The notes beneath the pieces are model-generated. The model did not search any database. It worked only from the letters and a program-made list of their open reading frames with translations, and had not been told where the DNA came from. The translations under genes were made by a program, and so were the position numbers. Below, one piece after another: positions 14,101 to 30,149 of a stretch of DNA of 64,000 nt; position 1 is the stretch's first letter; each line of letters opens with the position of its first letter. Source of the stretch: Epiperipatus broadwayi (Eukaryota; Onychophora; Udeonychophora; Euonychophora; Peripatidae); the NCBI GenBank assembly GCA_028023455.1, contig JAQFVV010012489.1, positions 3,103,881 to 3,167,880 on the forward strand. Reading direction: 5' to 3'.

Positions 14101-14434
14101 ACTTGGAACTCATATTTTCAAACTCCCCACAGCTATCCAATCATTTTATACAACTGATACAAATTACAAGATACATCAGCAGGGAACATTTCATCTTTGG
14201 ATTTTCAATGATATGGATAACTTAAGAGTTGGAAAATGGCTTGTCCATTAAAGTATGAAGACTTGCTATTTTAATATAAACTGATCAGAGATTATATGTG
14301 TGTGGGAGATGGTAATATGGACCAACTGATGGGTGCTTGTTCAGCATGAATTTTCACATTATGTGATCATGTGTATCAGTTGTATAAAATAGATTGGATA
14401 GTTGTGGGCAGTTTGAAAGTTTTAGTTTAAGTCC
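14101..14434 (-). mobile_element. Foldback family C, copy 3 with inverted arms
   Basis: The left arm (about 14105-14165, with CAGCTATCCAATCATTTTAT) and right arm (about 14370-14430, with ATAAAATAGATTGGATAGTT) are inverted repeats with scattered mismatches. The inside carries family C blocks in reverse complement, such as CATTAAAGTATGAAGACTTG and ATATGGACCAACTGATG. About 330 bp; no coding capacity. Confidence 0.72.
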
Positions 14435-14483
14435 TTATACTTACATTAAGTTTAGTATAGACAATGTGCATGTATTTAAACAT

Positions 14484-18556
<4,073 letters not shown>

Positions 18557-18570
18557 ATCAAATGTTAATT

Positions 18571-18676
18571 TGTCAAGCATTGGTGACCGAGTGGTCAGCA
18601 CAGTTGTCTTACAAGCAGTTCTTCTGGGATTGTGGGTTCGCTTCCCGGATGGTGCTTTGACACATGGAGAAAAAAA
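18571..18676 (+). mobile_element. tRNA-derived SINE, copy 3
   Basis: Starts TGTCAAGCATTGGTGACCGA, with A-box region TGGTGACCGAGTGG, B box GGGTTCGCTTCCCGG and end GTGCTTTGACACATGG plus A tail. Of the copies here it has one of the best B boxes. Flanks ATCAAATGTTAATT (18557-18570) and ATCAAGTGTTAATT (18677-18690) are a target-site duplication with one mismatch. Confidence 0.9.
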
Positions 18677-18690
18677 ATCAAGTGTTAATT

Positions 18691-19182
18691 GAAAACTTGA
18701 TACACAGGGATGGTAACAAAAATGATTAATGTTAAGAATGGTTTGTCCCCACAAAGTAAAAAATGCAAGCACAAAAATTGTAAAATATATCTGTATTTCA
18801 CATGTATACATTAAGTACTATAACATAATGTATGTTGAATTACAATGATTCATATATGATGCAAGTACATCCATTTATTATCAAATGCGCACATAGTAAA
18901 TACTTTTCAAATTGTTTGTAATAATCATGCATTGGCATTCTTTTTAAAAACTTTTTTTTTTCCAAAATAATCTTTATTTGCACAAAAAGTAAAATATACA
19001 TTGTAATATAGAGTTCATGTTCACAATCATGTCTGACACATTAAAGACTAATTAGTTATTAAATTATATGATGATTACAAGATTAAAAGTAAAATTTTAT
19101 GTTATGTTACTTATCAGGGTTGATCTAATCCCATGGTGTGTAAAGTTTGAGTGTCATGAATAAATAATATACATGGCCATTG
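18691..19182. other. A+T-rich non-coding stretch
   Basis: Nothing recognised. Confidence 0.5.
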
Positions 19183-19419
19183 CTAAATATTTAATTGATT
19201 TGATGTTTGCTCAGCAAGGCTAGGCAGACATGTTCTTAGATCACTTTCTTTAGCTTTATATAATAACTTTAAGAAAATGTCTTCAATAGGACCGGCCAAC
19301 TCTCTATCAAATAATACCTTACATCTAATCTTCCATATGATAAAATTTATGAAAGTGGCCAGGTGGATGGAGCCAAAATTTCCATTTTTGAATGCATCAT
19401 TAAGATAGACATTGTTGAT
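19183..19419 (-). pseudogene. Unidentified 78-codon open frame without a start codon
   Basis: On the minus strand 78 codons are open between an in-frame TAA and the TAG at 19185-19183. There is no Met, so it is not a complete ORF. The peptide looks protein-like: NDAFKNGNFGSIHLATFINF, then IIWKIRCKVLFDRELAGPIE, then DIFLKLLYKA, with mixed charged and hydrophobic residues and few low-complexity runs, unlike the chance frames nearby. The pattern (hydrophobic helix, WK.RCK.LFD, then a basic amphipathic helix) is reminiscent of the C-terminal end of some non-LTR retrotransposon proteins, but I do not recognise it. No convincing splice sites flank it. It is best read as a fragment of an unknown mobile-element protein. 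Confidence 0.4.
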
Positions 19420-20052
19420 TTAACTTAAGCTAAACTTTGATTATTAAAAAATCACTTCCATTATTTTAATAAAGTCTTTTAGGAGGAAAAAAATGTTTAA
19501 GAAATCAAGCTATTTTTTTATTTTGAACATTTAAAAACTACCATGATGAAATTCTAAAACTAATCAAGCTTTCTAAATCTAAGTATTAAGTATAAATAAA
19601 ATAAGTACCTAAAATATATAAATGGAATTATAAATTGTCAGATATACTGATTTGTGGTAGATGTTCTCTATAAAATATAGAATTATGCTATCAAAACTTA
19701 TAGATGGGAAAATACAAAATAACAATATAATTTATATAACTATTTTTTAAAGCATTAATGTCAATAATATTATTTATTTATGTATTCATTATTGTATAAT
19801 TCAATATGTCTGTCAACCATCTATGTAATTGATGATCTTAACTATGGCTTATATTTGGGGTAGGGTTATATTGTAAACATCCTAAAAAATCATGCAATGA
19901 CTTACGTTCTAGTTAAGTCTTATTTTTGGAAAAATATGGTATGAAAAGAATGACTGAATACAGAATAATTCAATTGTCTTCAGATAGTGATGATTATAGA
20001 AGAGTTTATGGATATGGAATTCTTTTTATATAATAAATTACTTAAGTCATAT

Positions 20053-20237
20053 ATATATAAAATCTTATAATTGAATATTTATAAATACAGTAATTTGATA
20101 TATGTAAAGTATAATTTTAAAAATTTTATCCACTTTGGAGTGAAAGTACTCCTAAATGGACAAAAATTTTAAAATTATATTTTACATATATCTAATTATT
20201 GTATTTATAAATATTCAATTATAAGATTAAGTATATT
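20053..20237. mobile_element. Palindromic element family D, short copy
   Basis: An almost complete hairpin: the left arm starts AATCTTATAATTGAATATTT and reaches TTATCCACTTTGGAGT; the right arm starts ACTCCTAAATGGACAAAAAT and ends ATTCAATTATAAGATT. Arms are about 85 bp with few mismatches, and the loop is only a few bases. The arms match the outer ends of the 579-bp palindrome at 48.8-49.4 kb, so this is an internally deleted relative. No coding capacity. Confidence 0.85.
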
Positions 20238-20611
20238 GATTTGAAGAAATACAGACATCGAATTATAATGTTATTATTATATATATAACTGAACAGAAAG
20301 TAACTGAAGCTTCCAGTGAGTTATATAACATAAATAAATTGTCAAAAGACAGATGATACCACCTATTCTTTGTGCAAGGATCAATAAACATTAATCCATT
20401 TATAACAATAAATTCAAAACATAACCAAAAAACCATAATTTTGTTTATGGACAAAGAGATTATGTTATACAATATTTTCTTAAAATGTAACTTGTATTTT
20501 TTTACTGTTTTAAATAATTGTAAATAATAAAAAAACCTAATGCATATATATCATTACATTTATTTTTTCAATTAAACCATATTCTGCTTAGAAATAAATG
20601 AGAAATTAATT
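20238..20611. other. A+T-rich non-coding stretch
   Basis: Nothing recognised. Confidence 0.5.
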
Positions 20612-20860
20612 AAAAATTAATTAAATGTTTACACAGAGTCAAAATTGTCCATACAGTAATGACACTAATTACAAGCCAGAGTAATCAATAAAACAGGAAG
20701 GTTTGTGCATGAAATACTTTATCTAGTGCCTACTCATTTAATATTCTCAGACTAGTTTTCTGGCTTGTGGCCTTCATCAGTGAGGAGCCTTGGATCTGAG
20801 AGCATTGCACCTAGATCTTAGCATCTAATGCAACCCTCCAGAAGCCACATTTTAATTATT
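20612..20860 (-). mobile_element. Repeat family B, copy 1 (reverse orientation)
   Basis: Contains the family core in reverse complement: CTGGCTTGTGGCCTTCATCA followed by GTGAGGAGCCTTGGATCTGA and CACCTAGATCTTAGCATC. It lies head-to-head with copy 2 (21030-21420), so the pair forms a large imperfect inverted repeat around a roughly 170-bp spacer. Confidence 0.7.
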
Positions 20861-21029
20861 ATCTAACTATAAAACTTTGAGTCCAAAATGAAAATGATGT
20901 TTTCAATTCAAGTTCATTAGCTTGAATAATCATATAAATCCGAACTCAGTACAGCATCCAGACTTTTTGGTGCCTTTAGTTTTTTAATAACCACAGTCAT
21001 CATAATCTTATTGGGCACAATTGGTATTA

Positions 21030-21420
21030 AACCACTAAACATCACATGACCACCTATCTTTTGCTTGCTAAAGTTTTTTTACACAGAGGAAAAACTCCCC
21101 ATACAGCAATGCCACTCAGTGAAAGCATTATCGTGCCTTCGTTTTGGACTCAATGTTTTAGAGTTAGCTAATAAGGTGAAAGGTGGATGTTGGAGGGTTG
21201 CATTAGATCCTAAGATCTTGGTGCAATACTCAAATCCAAAAGTCCTCACTGATGAAAGAAAATGAGCTAGAAACTAGTTTGGGGATTTTGGACGAGTAGG
21301 AACTAGATAGGGGTTTTATGCTGAAACTTTCCTGCATACATTAATTACTCAAGCTTGCATTTAGTGGTGTGAATGTATGAAGAATTTTTCCTGTATGTAA
21401 ACAGCTTGTGTAAGGATAAT
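21030..21420 (+). mobile_element. Repeat family B, copy 2
   Basis: Starts at the family end AAACATCACATGACCACC and carries TGCATTAGATCCTAAGATCT, CCTCACTGATGAAAGAAAAT, GCTAGAAACTAGTTTGGGGA and TAGGAACTAGATAGGGGTTT. This is the forward version of the core in copy 1. The open frame 21065-21265 inside it shows no conserved protein. Confidence 0.7.
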
Positions 21421-23299
21421 GAATGGTGAACATGTGATATTTAGTAATTAAATGTGTTAAAATATTTATCATTCCCAGACACAAAGTAGAAGGATATTTT
21501 TTGTTTTATAACAATCATATGAATTGTTAATATAAACAATATTTGAACATAAAATAAAGTCATGATGCCTTTATTTTAAATATTAGAAGCAGCAATTTAC
21601 TTTATTTTTATTAGTTTATGTTAAAGTTGTTTTAAAATTAGTAACATTTACGTATATGATACCAGAATATTACATACTTTTAAGAAAGCATTACCACTAG
21701 TTGTTCAGAAAGTAATGTGACATTTATGTTTACAAATGGTAGTCATATCAAATAGTTTTTTTGATTACTTGGCTATTAATAATCATTATTGGAAACTTTA
21801 ATTCTTGTATCTATCATTCTATTATAGTGCTAAATCATCAAACAATAAAGTCATTAAATATGTAATAAAATCAATGTAGATTTAGAAATTATTAGATTTA
21901 TATATATATATTATCATGCTAATTCTATTTTAAAAACAATAATTACAAAAAAAAAAGAAAGAAATTTTGTTTTTATAATACATTGACTTTTTAAAGGAAA
22001 TACTAAGACTATATATTTTCTTCCAAAATGTAAGCTTGTGGTTACTTAGTAAATATTACTATATTTTTATATAACTTTTATCTTCACTATTTTCAGATAT
22101 TATCAAATATATATGTAAAATATTTTTATTACTAATATTTGTAATTACAGAGCAAATATTTGATGGATTTTCAAATTGTATAATTTCTTCTATTTCATTA
22201 ATTATATTTTCTAATACATAATAATTTGAAATTAATTAAAACTAGTGTTAAATAAATATTAAATGCCAATAGTGTTTTAGCATATATAAACATGAAATAC
22301 ATCAAAAGAATACACTTTTTCTATAAATATTTTATATCAGATATAAAATTACATAATGCCTGTATGGTGTTTCTGGAAATGAGTGTGATTCTTCTATTTG
22401 TGCATGTATTTAGAATCATTTTAGTTTTCTTACTTAAGTAATTTATTGAGTATCAATTTACTCATTATTGAAAGAAAGTGCTTACTATTCTTTTTAAAAT
22501 ATTAATAATTTTATATACATTTTGTTTATAATATTTAAATTAAAAAGTTCTATAGATGTCAGGACATCTGAAAATTTGGCAACTAGAATCACTTTTAAAG
22601 TCTGCCTTGTTTGGTTTTTATTATCCTTTTGGCAGTATCTAACTTTGTCAAAAATAAAATATATTTTAAGCAAGAAAATTGCAGAGAAGATGATTACAAG
22701 CTGTTTTCTAACACCTAATCAGTGACTATCTATTAGGAAATAATGCAATTCTATACAAATATTTTAAAAATTTAAACTTTTAAAGGATAATAAATTGATA
22801 GATTTGTCAGATATTGATATTTATTTATTCACATTTTAAAACAAAATGTCAAATAAAAAAGATTTCATTTGTTTTTTGAAAAAAATGTAATCCTTTCTGA
22901 CAGTTGAATGATAAAATAGAGCTTTGTTTTGTTCAAGGTATAATTTTATCAATATTTAAAGAAATATGACTTTTCAGAATTTATAACATGTCTAAACAAT
23001 TTTTTTAAAAAAATGAAGTCAAATTTATTATATTCTTATTAAATAATAATTGTTTAATATTAATTTTAACATTAATGTTTATTGCTTGTGAAAATAATAA
23101 AAACTCATACTACTTGCCAGATGTATTCAGCTTAACCCAGATAACATATAGTATGTATACATTAATCTCATTGATATATGTCAACATTCTTTCTTAAACA
23201 AATAAATTTATACATTAACTGAAATGTAACTTTTACTTTTAATATAAAATATGAAACTGTGATATAATGATAGTCAAATCATAAGTATAAAATAACTGC
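21421..23299. other. A+T-rich non-coding stretch
   Basis: Nothing recognised apart from poly(A)/(T) and a short TA run near 21900. Confidence 0.5.
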
Positions 23300-23356
23300 C
23301 AATAAACATCACAGGATCACCATTTCTTATGCTTGCTTATTACTGTTATTAAAACA

Positions 23357-23601
23357 GGCAAAACTCACTATACATATTGCCACACACAGCAAGCTAGAGT
23401 AATCAATGGATGCCACATCCTAAGATCTAGGTGCAGTGCTCTCATATCCAAGGCTTCTCACTGACGAAGGACACAATCCAGAAACTAGTCTGGGGATATT
23501 GGATTAGTAGGCACTAGATGGGGATTTCATGCACAAGCCTTCTGGCATTCATTGACTACTCTAACTTGCTGTGTGTGGCAATACATATAGTGAGTTTTGC
23601 C
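23357..23601 (+). mobile_element. Repeat family B, copy 3, MITE-like with 54-bp terminal inverted repeats
   Basis: Left terminus 23357-23410 begins GGCAAAACTCACTATACATA; right terminus 23548-23601 is its reverse complement, ending ATATAGTGAGTTTTGCC, with only about four mismatches in 54 bp. Between them is the core: ATCCTAAGATCTAGGTGCAG, TTCTCACTGACGAAGGACAC, CCAGAAACTAGTCTGGGG. The total of 245 bp with long terminal inverted repeats and no ORF fits a non-autonomous DNA transposon. The upstream AATAAACATCACAGGATCAC (about 23301) also recurs beside copies 2 and 4, so the full repeat may be longer. Confidence 0.82.
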
Positions 23602-23816
23602 AGTTTTTATAAAATATCTGAATACTTATCTGATGGCAAATAACAATTAATGTAGTAAATACATTTTATAGAGACACTTGTTTCATATATTATATTTAAT
23701 CATTCTGCAATGAATCTAGAAAACAAGTGTAGCCATTGTAAAAAAAATAAGATAAAGAGATCAAAAACAAAAAAATAAATTATTTTTGGGATAATTATAC
23801 TCATGAATATACTGAT

Positions 23817-23832
23817 ATATATATATATATCT
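23817..23832. repeat. Short (TA)n run
   Basis: Pure dinucleotide run. Confidence 0.8.
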
Positions 23833-25737
23833 TGATGCACACACATATTCTGACAGTAGTAGCCTAATTAACTATTAAGAATATAATAGGGAGTAGCTTC
23901 CCTAGACTAATTATTTTAAAAACAATGATATAAGAACCAATAGTATGAAATCATGAAATGCTAAACGTCAAAATGAAGGCATTGCATGTATTAAGAATGC
24001 AAAAATGGGGGAAAGGATATAAAAGCAAAACTAATTTATTTCAATATTTAATATAAAATGTAAATTAAAGGGAACAAAAAATAATGGCAAAACGTTGACA
24101 AATATTGTTGTTGTTGAAAAGAGGGGAGAGGAGATGGAAGTATTGAAATATATTATCACTTTTCAAATTAATAAACATTTTAAAATGTAATAAGTTACAA
24201 ATCTAAATTGCATATGTAAGATAAGTGTGTGTGTCTATCGAGTAAGGATGGCAAAATAAATCTCTAAAATCTTTGGGATTAACCACAAAAAATATTGTAG
24301 TTAATGATTTGATGAAAGGAAGAGAGATTTTGTGAGAATTATTTATCTACTGGTTGCTAGATGATTGACTGTTGATGAAATATTGGTAATTTTAAAAACT
24401 GTATAATCTATGTTTTATTTAATCAATTTGCAAATTTAAAAATAAAATATTTTTGTCATTTTATAAAATTGGTCCGGTATGTTTTTAAAAGTGAATAAAT
24501 TTTGTAATGATAACATTTATATATATTTAAACAAAGTATAAAATATATAATTTAATTTTGTCAATTTTGTAAAACAATAAATTGAGTAAGAAATACTAAA
24601 AAGTAAAATTAACAAATAAGCAAGCCATAAGAAAAGAATTTAAAATAACAAACAAGAATGTCAAAAGGTGAATCAGATTTTAAAATATGGTAGTGATTTA
24701 TGTGGTATCAAGTAAGGAATTAGCCAGAGATCAAATTATAATGTAAGGCATAAAACTAATTCATATTTTTCTATTTCTGGCCGTAAAATAAAATTCCTAG
24801 CTACTCATGTAGCATCTTAATTGGTTTTTGTATTGAGCTATTTAAAATCTTAATCTTGCATAGGAACTGAAAATACATTACCATTTTTCCTGGATTTCAA
24901 CTCCAGATAATATCAAAGAGTGCTAATCATTAACATAATGGCATTTATTTAATTGTCTAGATGAACTTACTTATTATTAAGTTGTTGTTTTTTTTCAATT
25001 ATTGATAGATTAACACAAAATAATAAATAAACAGAGAATAAAAGTGGCAGGCATATTAAAATGTATAGATTTTCTTACTAAAAATATTCTTATAAATTTG
25101 AAATGAAAAGTCAAAAAAGATATTTCTTAAAATATTTTGCCATTAACAAAATCAAAAAATAAGAAAAGTAACAGAACTTATTGATGAAATAATCAAATAG
25201 TTTGTTGCATAGAAATTAATGTAAAATTCAACTACAGAGAGTGACCCATTGAGCTATGAACTCTGGACCTTGAGCTTTAGATCCCACCGCACAACAACGG
25301 TTCTAAATCACACTGATATTACAAAGTAAAAGACACAAAATATTAAAGGATTTGTTTAGCAGAAATTGTGGGAAAATATTAAAGGGATTATATTAATTAT
25401 AGATCCATATCTGCACATAATATACACATTTAAATATATAATTGATCTATTATCATAAGTTATGAATTATTTTCTACTCTACGATGTACATGATTTTTTA
25501 TTAAAATTATCTCTGATAATTGATTTATATCATATAGCAGCTCATATAATTGACAATAGATACCAAACCAATATCATACTGTGTAATTAAATAAATTAAT
25601 TATAAATGATTGACTACTTGAGGTAACCGATGAGGGAAAAAATTATTCAATTAACAGTATTTTTGCCCCTTTTTTTTCAAATGACAAAATTTCGTCAAGA
25701 AAAAGTAATATGAATTTTTCCCCTGCAGTACATACCT
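23833..25737. other. A+T-rich non-coding stretch
   Basis: No exon recognised. A slightly more G+C-rich patch at 25235-25320 has a B-box-like GGTTCTAAATC but no convincing tRNA fold. Confidence 0.5.
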
Positions 25738-25911
25738 GCACTTATATGTGTAATATATAGGGGGTTTGAACTCAGACTTTCACATGATTCTCAGCCATTC
25801 ATGCTATCTCATCCAGCTAATACACTTGATCAACATGTCAAAAAGATAAATAATCACCAATATAGTATTAAAGTCTGAGTTCAACCCCCTATATGTTACA
25901 TATATAAGTGC
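25738..25911. mobile_element. Short foldback element with about 43-bp terminal inverted repeats (family C related)
   Basis: Left arm 25738-25780 contains GCACTTATATGTGTAATATA and TGAACTCAGACTTT; right arm 25870-25911 is its near-exact reverse complement (AAAGTCTGAGTTCAACCCCC to TATATAAGTGC). The interior (CTAATACACTTGATCAACAT, AAAGATAAATAATCACCAAT) matches the family C left part, so this is a deletion derivative of that family. Confidence 0.85.
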
Positions 25912-25969
25912 AAGTATGAAAAGCTTAAACTGTAGGAAAAAAATCATATTTCAAAATAAAGTGCTGTAA

Positions 25970-26350
25970 GGTCTACCCATCCATTGTATAGGTATATAAA
26001 TGGATTATGTTCTGTACCTGAAGGGTTAGAGTGACTGGGTGAGATGAGAAGGTTGTCACTAAGGTGGGCTTTGAACATTCCATCATCAGATTTTCAATAA
26101 AATGGATGGCTGAAGAGTTGTAGGATGGGATGGTTTGAAGCCTGTCCATTAAAATATGAAGATTGGCTATCTTAGTATAAGCTGAACTTTGATTATATAT
26201 ATGTATGGAGATGATAATCTGGACCAACTCGAGTGCTGCATTAGCACAAAATACCGATATTGGCGATTATTTATCTTTTTGATGTGTGTGTGTTTAAGTG
26301 TATCACCGTTATGATCGCATGGATGGCTGAGAGTTGTGTGCAAGTTAAAG
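25970..26350 (-). mobile_element. Foldback family C, copy 5 (reverse orientation)
   Basis: Carries, in reverse complement, the blocks of 4156-4643: GGTATATAAATGGATTATGT, CCATCATCAGATTTTCAATA, CTGTCCATTAAAATATGAAG and GATTATTTATCTTTTTGATG. It retains the inner part that copy 2 lacks (GGTTAGAGTGACTGGGTGAG), so with copy 1 it gives the fullest view of the family. Confidence 0.72.
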
Positions 26351-28771
26351 TAAATACATATGTTACAATGTAGTGTTTTATTTTAAAAATCTGACGACAA
26401 TTTTTAATTATTAATAAAGTTATTTGATTTTAGTCACACCATTAACAGTCATTCATACATGAACATGACTATTCATAACCCATAAAAATGGAAAGAAAGA
26501 GACAAAGGAAGATAATTTTTTTAAAAATGACGTTTTGCAATGATTATATAAACCAATGTATAAAACTCATTGTATACACACGAATGTATTTATCTATCTA
26601 TTGTAGCATTATATTTTGATGCCAATGATATCATGGTCTAAAAAATATGAATTGTTAAAAAAAACTCTTGATTATATATTTCACAGGTGAAAACTGTAAA
26701 TCTAAAGGGCAACTTCCATAAAGACAATGTGCAAGGGGATTATCCTTTTTTTTATTATTATTAGACTCAGATATTATTTTTGAATATTTTCAAATATTAA
26801 ATATTGCCTTTCTTTATAAAAATTTAACAAACAATTAATGAATTGTTTTAGATGGCTATAAATCCAGATACACATAAAACAGTATTTGTTAATAAACAAT
26901 AAATGAGATTATAAATAGTCAGAACTTTACTGAATTGGAATAATTATAACAAATTCAAAATGAATAATCTGTTGATTAAATCAGCAGATGTGCTAATAAT
27001 TAGAAATATTTAAAATGTTGTTACATTTACATAGAAATATGCAGGAGCGTGTAAATAATATTCACAAAATTAGAAAAATGTGCTAGAAAGATTAACAAAA
27101 CAATTACTGAAATATTGGATAATTAAATGTCTAGATTTAATAAATGTTTCTAAAATAATAGAAAATAATCCTACTGAAATTATTGATGTTAAAATATGAA
27201 TAAAATTTTATTGATCAATGATGTTTATTGACAGATATTTATTGCTCTAATAAGGTTTGTTAATAAATGGATAAATGCATTTTCATTTATTTGTTTATAT
27301 GTAATGGATGTTAAACATTTCTATTATTATTATTTTATCGTTTTATATTTCAAAATGAATACACCTTCTTGTCCATTGAGAGAAAAAAAACTATAGGATT
27401 TTATCTGATTATTTACAGTTCTATGGAAATGCTTTGGAAATCAACTACAAGGAGAGATGCATTGTGGAAATTTGACATCATAGGAGAAAACCTATAAATA
27501 GCAGTAAATTAAAATGAGAGATCAGTATCTATAAAATTTTCAGTGTAGTGCATGATCAGTCATGTTTTTACCCCAAATTGCCATTTTTGTATATACCTAT
27601 CTGAGGATGACAGATAGAAAAACATCATCTAGGAATCTGCCCTAGACAGGATCAGGTCACTGATCCATTTCAATAGCAGAGATGGATATATTTTAAATTA
27701 AAATGTAAAGACAAAATCTTTTTTTTTTACATTTTTAGTTAAGAAAATCTAAAATGTGCAATATTGAAATTCTAGTATATCTGAGTAAACGTTGTTTAAT
27801 TAAAGGATTAAACTAAAAAATTGTGTTTCTCCAATTTTAAAAGAATATGCCTTTAATATATGTTCCAATAAAATTTTGAATGATTATCACATAATCTTAT
27901 TGAGTAAAGGAAGCTTTTGGCAAAGGATATTGGAAGTGCCTCATATATAACAGAATAAATAATATATTGTTATTGAATATAAATGATTAAATAATTTTCT
28001 TTAAAATATCATAAGCATGAAAGCAGTATAGTGATTGGAGTACTTGTTTTGACAAAGAATTACTTGAAGATTCAATGTGTTTATAGATATGACTATGAAA
28101 AGAATTAAGGAGATTAAATGAATACAAAATATATATTTATAATTTGATTGCTCTATTATTGATAAATTTGGGAATGTTAGATATTGGATTGCCACATAAA
28201 CTTTATAAGAATGACATATTAGTTAGTTATGTTTTAATGAATAGTTTAATAAATTATTAATGTAGTAAATATACCAAATCTAATCATAAAGCTTGGAAAT
28301 CCAGATAGTATATTTTATATTCAATATTTAAGGGTATAGTGTGGTACATAAATGAGAATGAATACAGATTAAATCTTTGTCAGTGGAGAGACATGGCATT
28401 TTTTAACCATCATTTTAAATTTATTTAAAATATAAATATTAAGTTATATTTCATCATTTGTGATTTAAAGTTTCTTTCTTGATCTATGTTTGGGTAAAAC
28501 TATCTAGAAGAAGTAATGCATTTTTCAGGATAAAGATTATTTATATTTGGTTTAGCAAATGCTATATGTTATAATATTTGCTAAAATTAATTTAAAATTT
28601 ACGAGTTGAGATTTGCTGCTGTGATATAATTTATATACCAGTTCCACTAGGATGATGGCGAAATATTAAAATACTCTATTGCATAGGTGTTGTAAAATAA
28701 TCTTTATAGTAATAAAATTTAAATTCAAACTCGAGTGAATAAAGAAGGTCACACATGTGTAAGTAAATAAG
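26351..28771. other. A+T-rich non-coding stretch
   Basis: No exon recognised. The patch at 27590-27680 is less A+T-rich but has no open frame with family features. Confidence 0.5.
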
Positions 28772-28829
28772 CCAATAAACATCACATGACCACCACCTCT
28801 TATGCTTGCGTATAACTGTTGTTAAAACA

Positions 28830-28984
28830 GGCAAAACACACTATATATATTGCCACACACAGGAGGATATTGGATGAGTAGGCACTAGATGGGGATTTTA
28901 TGCACAAGCCTTCTGGCATCCATCGATTACTCTAGCTTGCTGTATGTGGCAATATATATATATATATATATATTGAGTTTTGCC
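28830..28984 (+). mobile_element. Repeat family B, copy 4, internally deleted
   Basis: Left terminus GGCAAAACACACTATATATA and right terminus ending TATTGAGTTTTGCC are the terminal inverted repeats of 23357-23601. The inner half of the left arm and the first part of the core are missing; the remaining core is GGATATTGGATGAGTAGGCA and GATGGGGATTTTATGCACAA. The right arm carries an expanded TA run (28947-28972). Confidence 0.82.
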
Positions 28985-29288
28985 TGTAAATGTGTAAGTA
29001 TTAAACTTATAGTTTTGAGATATTAAATTTGATCATATGTTTAAAGTAAAAGTGGTATGATATATGTAATTCATCTAGTATAACATGTACATTGTATTGC
29101 CACACATATGGTAAATTTATACTTCAAATATAGATGTAACAAATATACCACATATATCTTTAAAAAAAACCCTTTATCTTTAATATTTGTTGTCATATGG
29201 AGATAGTTCTTAGAATAAACATTTATCTTTAATATTTGCTGTTATATAGTGCTGATTTATATTAATTATTAGTATTATATTATGTGTT

Positions 29289-29361
29289 TAGGGGTATGGT
29301 ATTATTTGGAGGGGAGGGTGGTGGTGGGTTGTGAGAGTGTGTTCCTTATAATTTAATAAAA

Positions 29362-29400
<39 letters not shown>

Positions 29401-29700
29401 GAATGTTCTTTTTCTTTTTCATTATGAATTCCTCCTGCTATTATTTATTGTTTTGATTGTGGGTGTGATTTTGGGTTAAGTTTGGTGTGGGGAGATGAGA
29501 ATACTATCTTGGGTCTCTCTTCTTTTATTTTTTATATTTGAAAGGTGGTGGAGGGGGGGGAGAGGTAATGTGGAGTTTTAAATGTAAGTGTGGTTTTTAT
29601 TTTTAATATTTTGGTGAGGGGTATTGGAATAATTGGGGGTGTAAATTGTGTGTTTGGGGTGGTAGAAGGGAGAGGGGTGGGGGGGGGGGGGGGTGGCCCC
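29289..29700. other. G/T-rich low-complexity block, possibly poor-quality assembly
   Basis: In an otherwise A+T-rich window this stretch is dominated by G and T, with runs such as GGTGGAGGGGGGGGAGAGG and a run of about 15 G before TGGCCCC at 29700. It includes a (TA)n at about 29367-29395. No element or gene is recognisable. The abrupt change fits error-rich gap filling better than biology. Confidence 0.6.
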
Positions 29701-30139
29701 ATTTAAATAATTTTGTTAATTTTGCTAAAGTATATGATATTATTGTTTAATCAACAATTTGATACCATTAAGCTCAGGTCAAGACATCACACTGATGATA
29801 CATTTAAGGTTACTTAAATGTTTTATTACATTTGCTATTTGAATCCAATAAGTTAAAAATAGAATGCGTACATAAAAATCCCAGATATGCATATTCATCT
29901 TGATAGTAGTAAATGTTTATTAAAAAAAAGTCCTGAGATAATTATTACAATAAGTCTTAATTAATATTTATTAATAGAAATTCTAAGATTGGATAGTTAG
30001 TGAATAAATAAAACAAAATTACTTTATTAATATATTAGTGATTGTTGAAATATTATAAAAATTGCATAATATATTTTGAAAGTTTAGCAGTCAATATTTA
30101 ACGTCCTAAAAAATTATATATTTACATTGAATATTTATT
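29701..30139. other. A+T-rich non-coding stretch
   Basis: Nothing recognised. Confidence 0.5.
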
Positions 30140-30149
30140 TTGTATAGAA

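Noticed and set aside
25235-25330. tRNA gene candidate (B-box-like GGTTCTAAATC, A-box-like TAGCTCAATGGG on the opposite strand)
   Set aside because: The two boxes are on different strands and no cloverleaf can be drawn.
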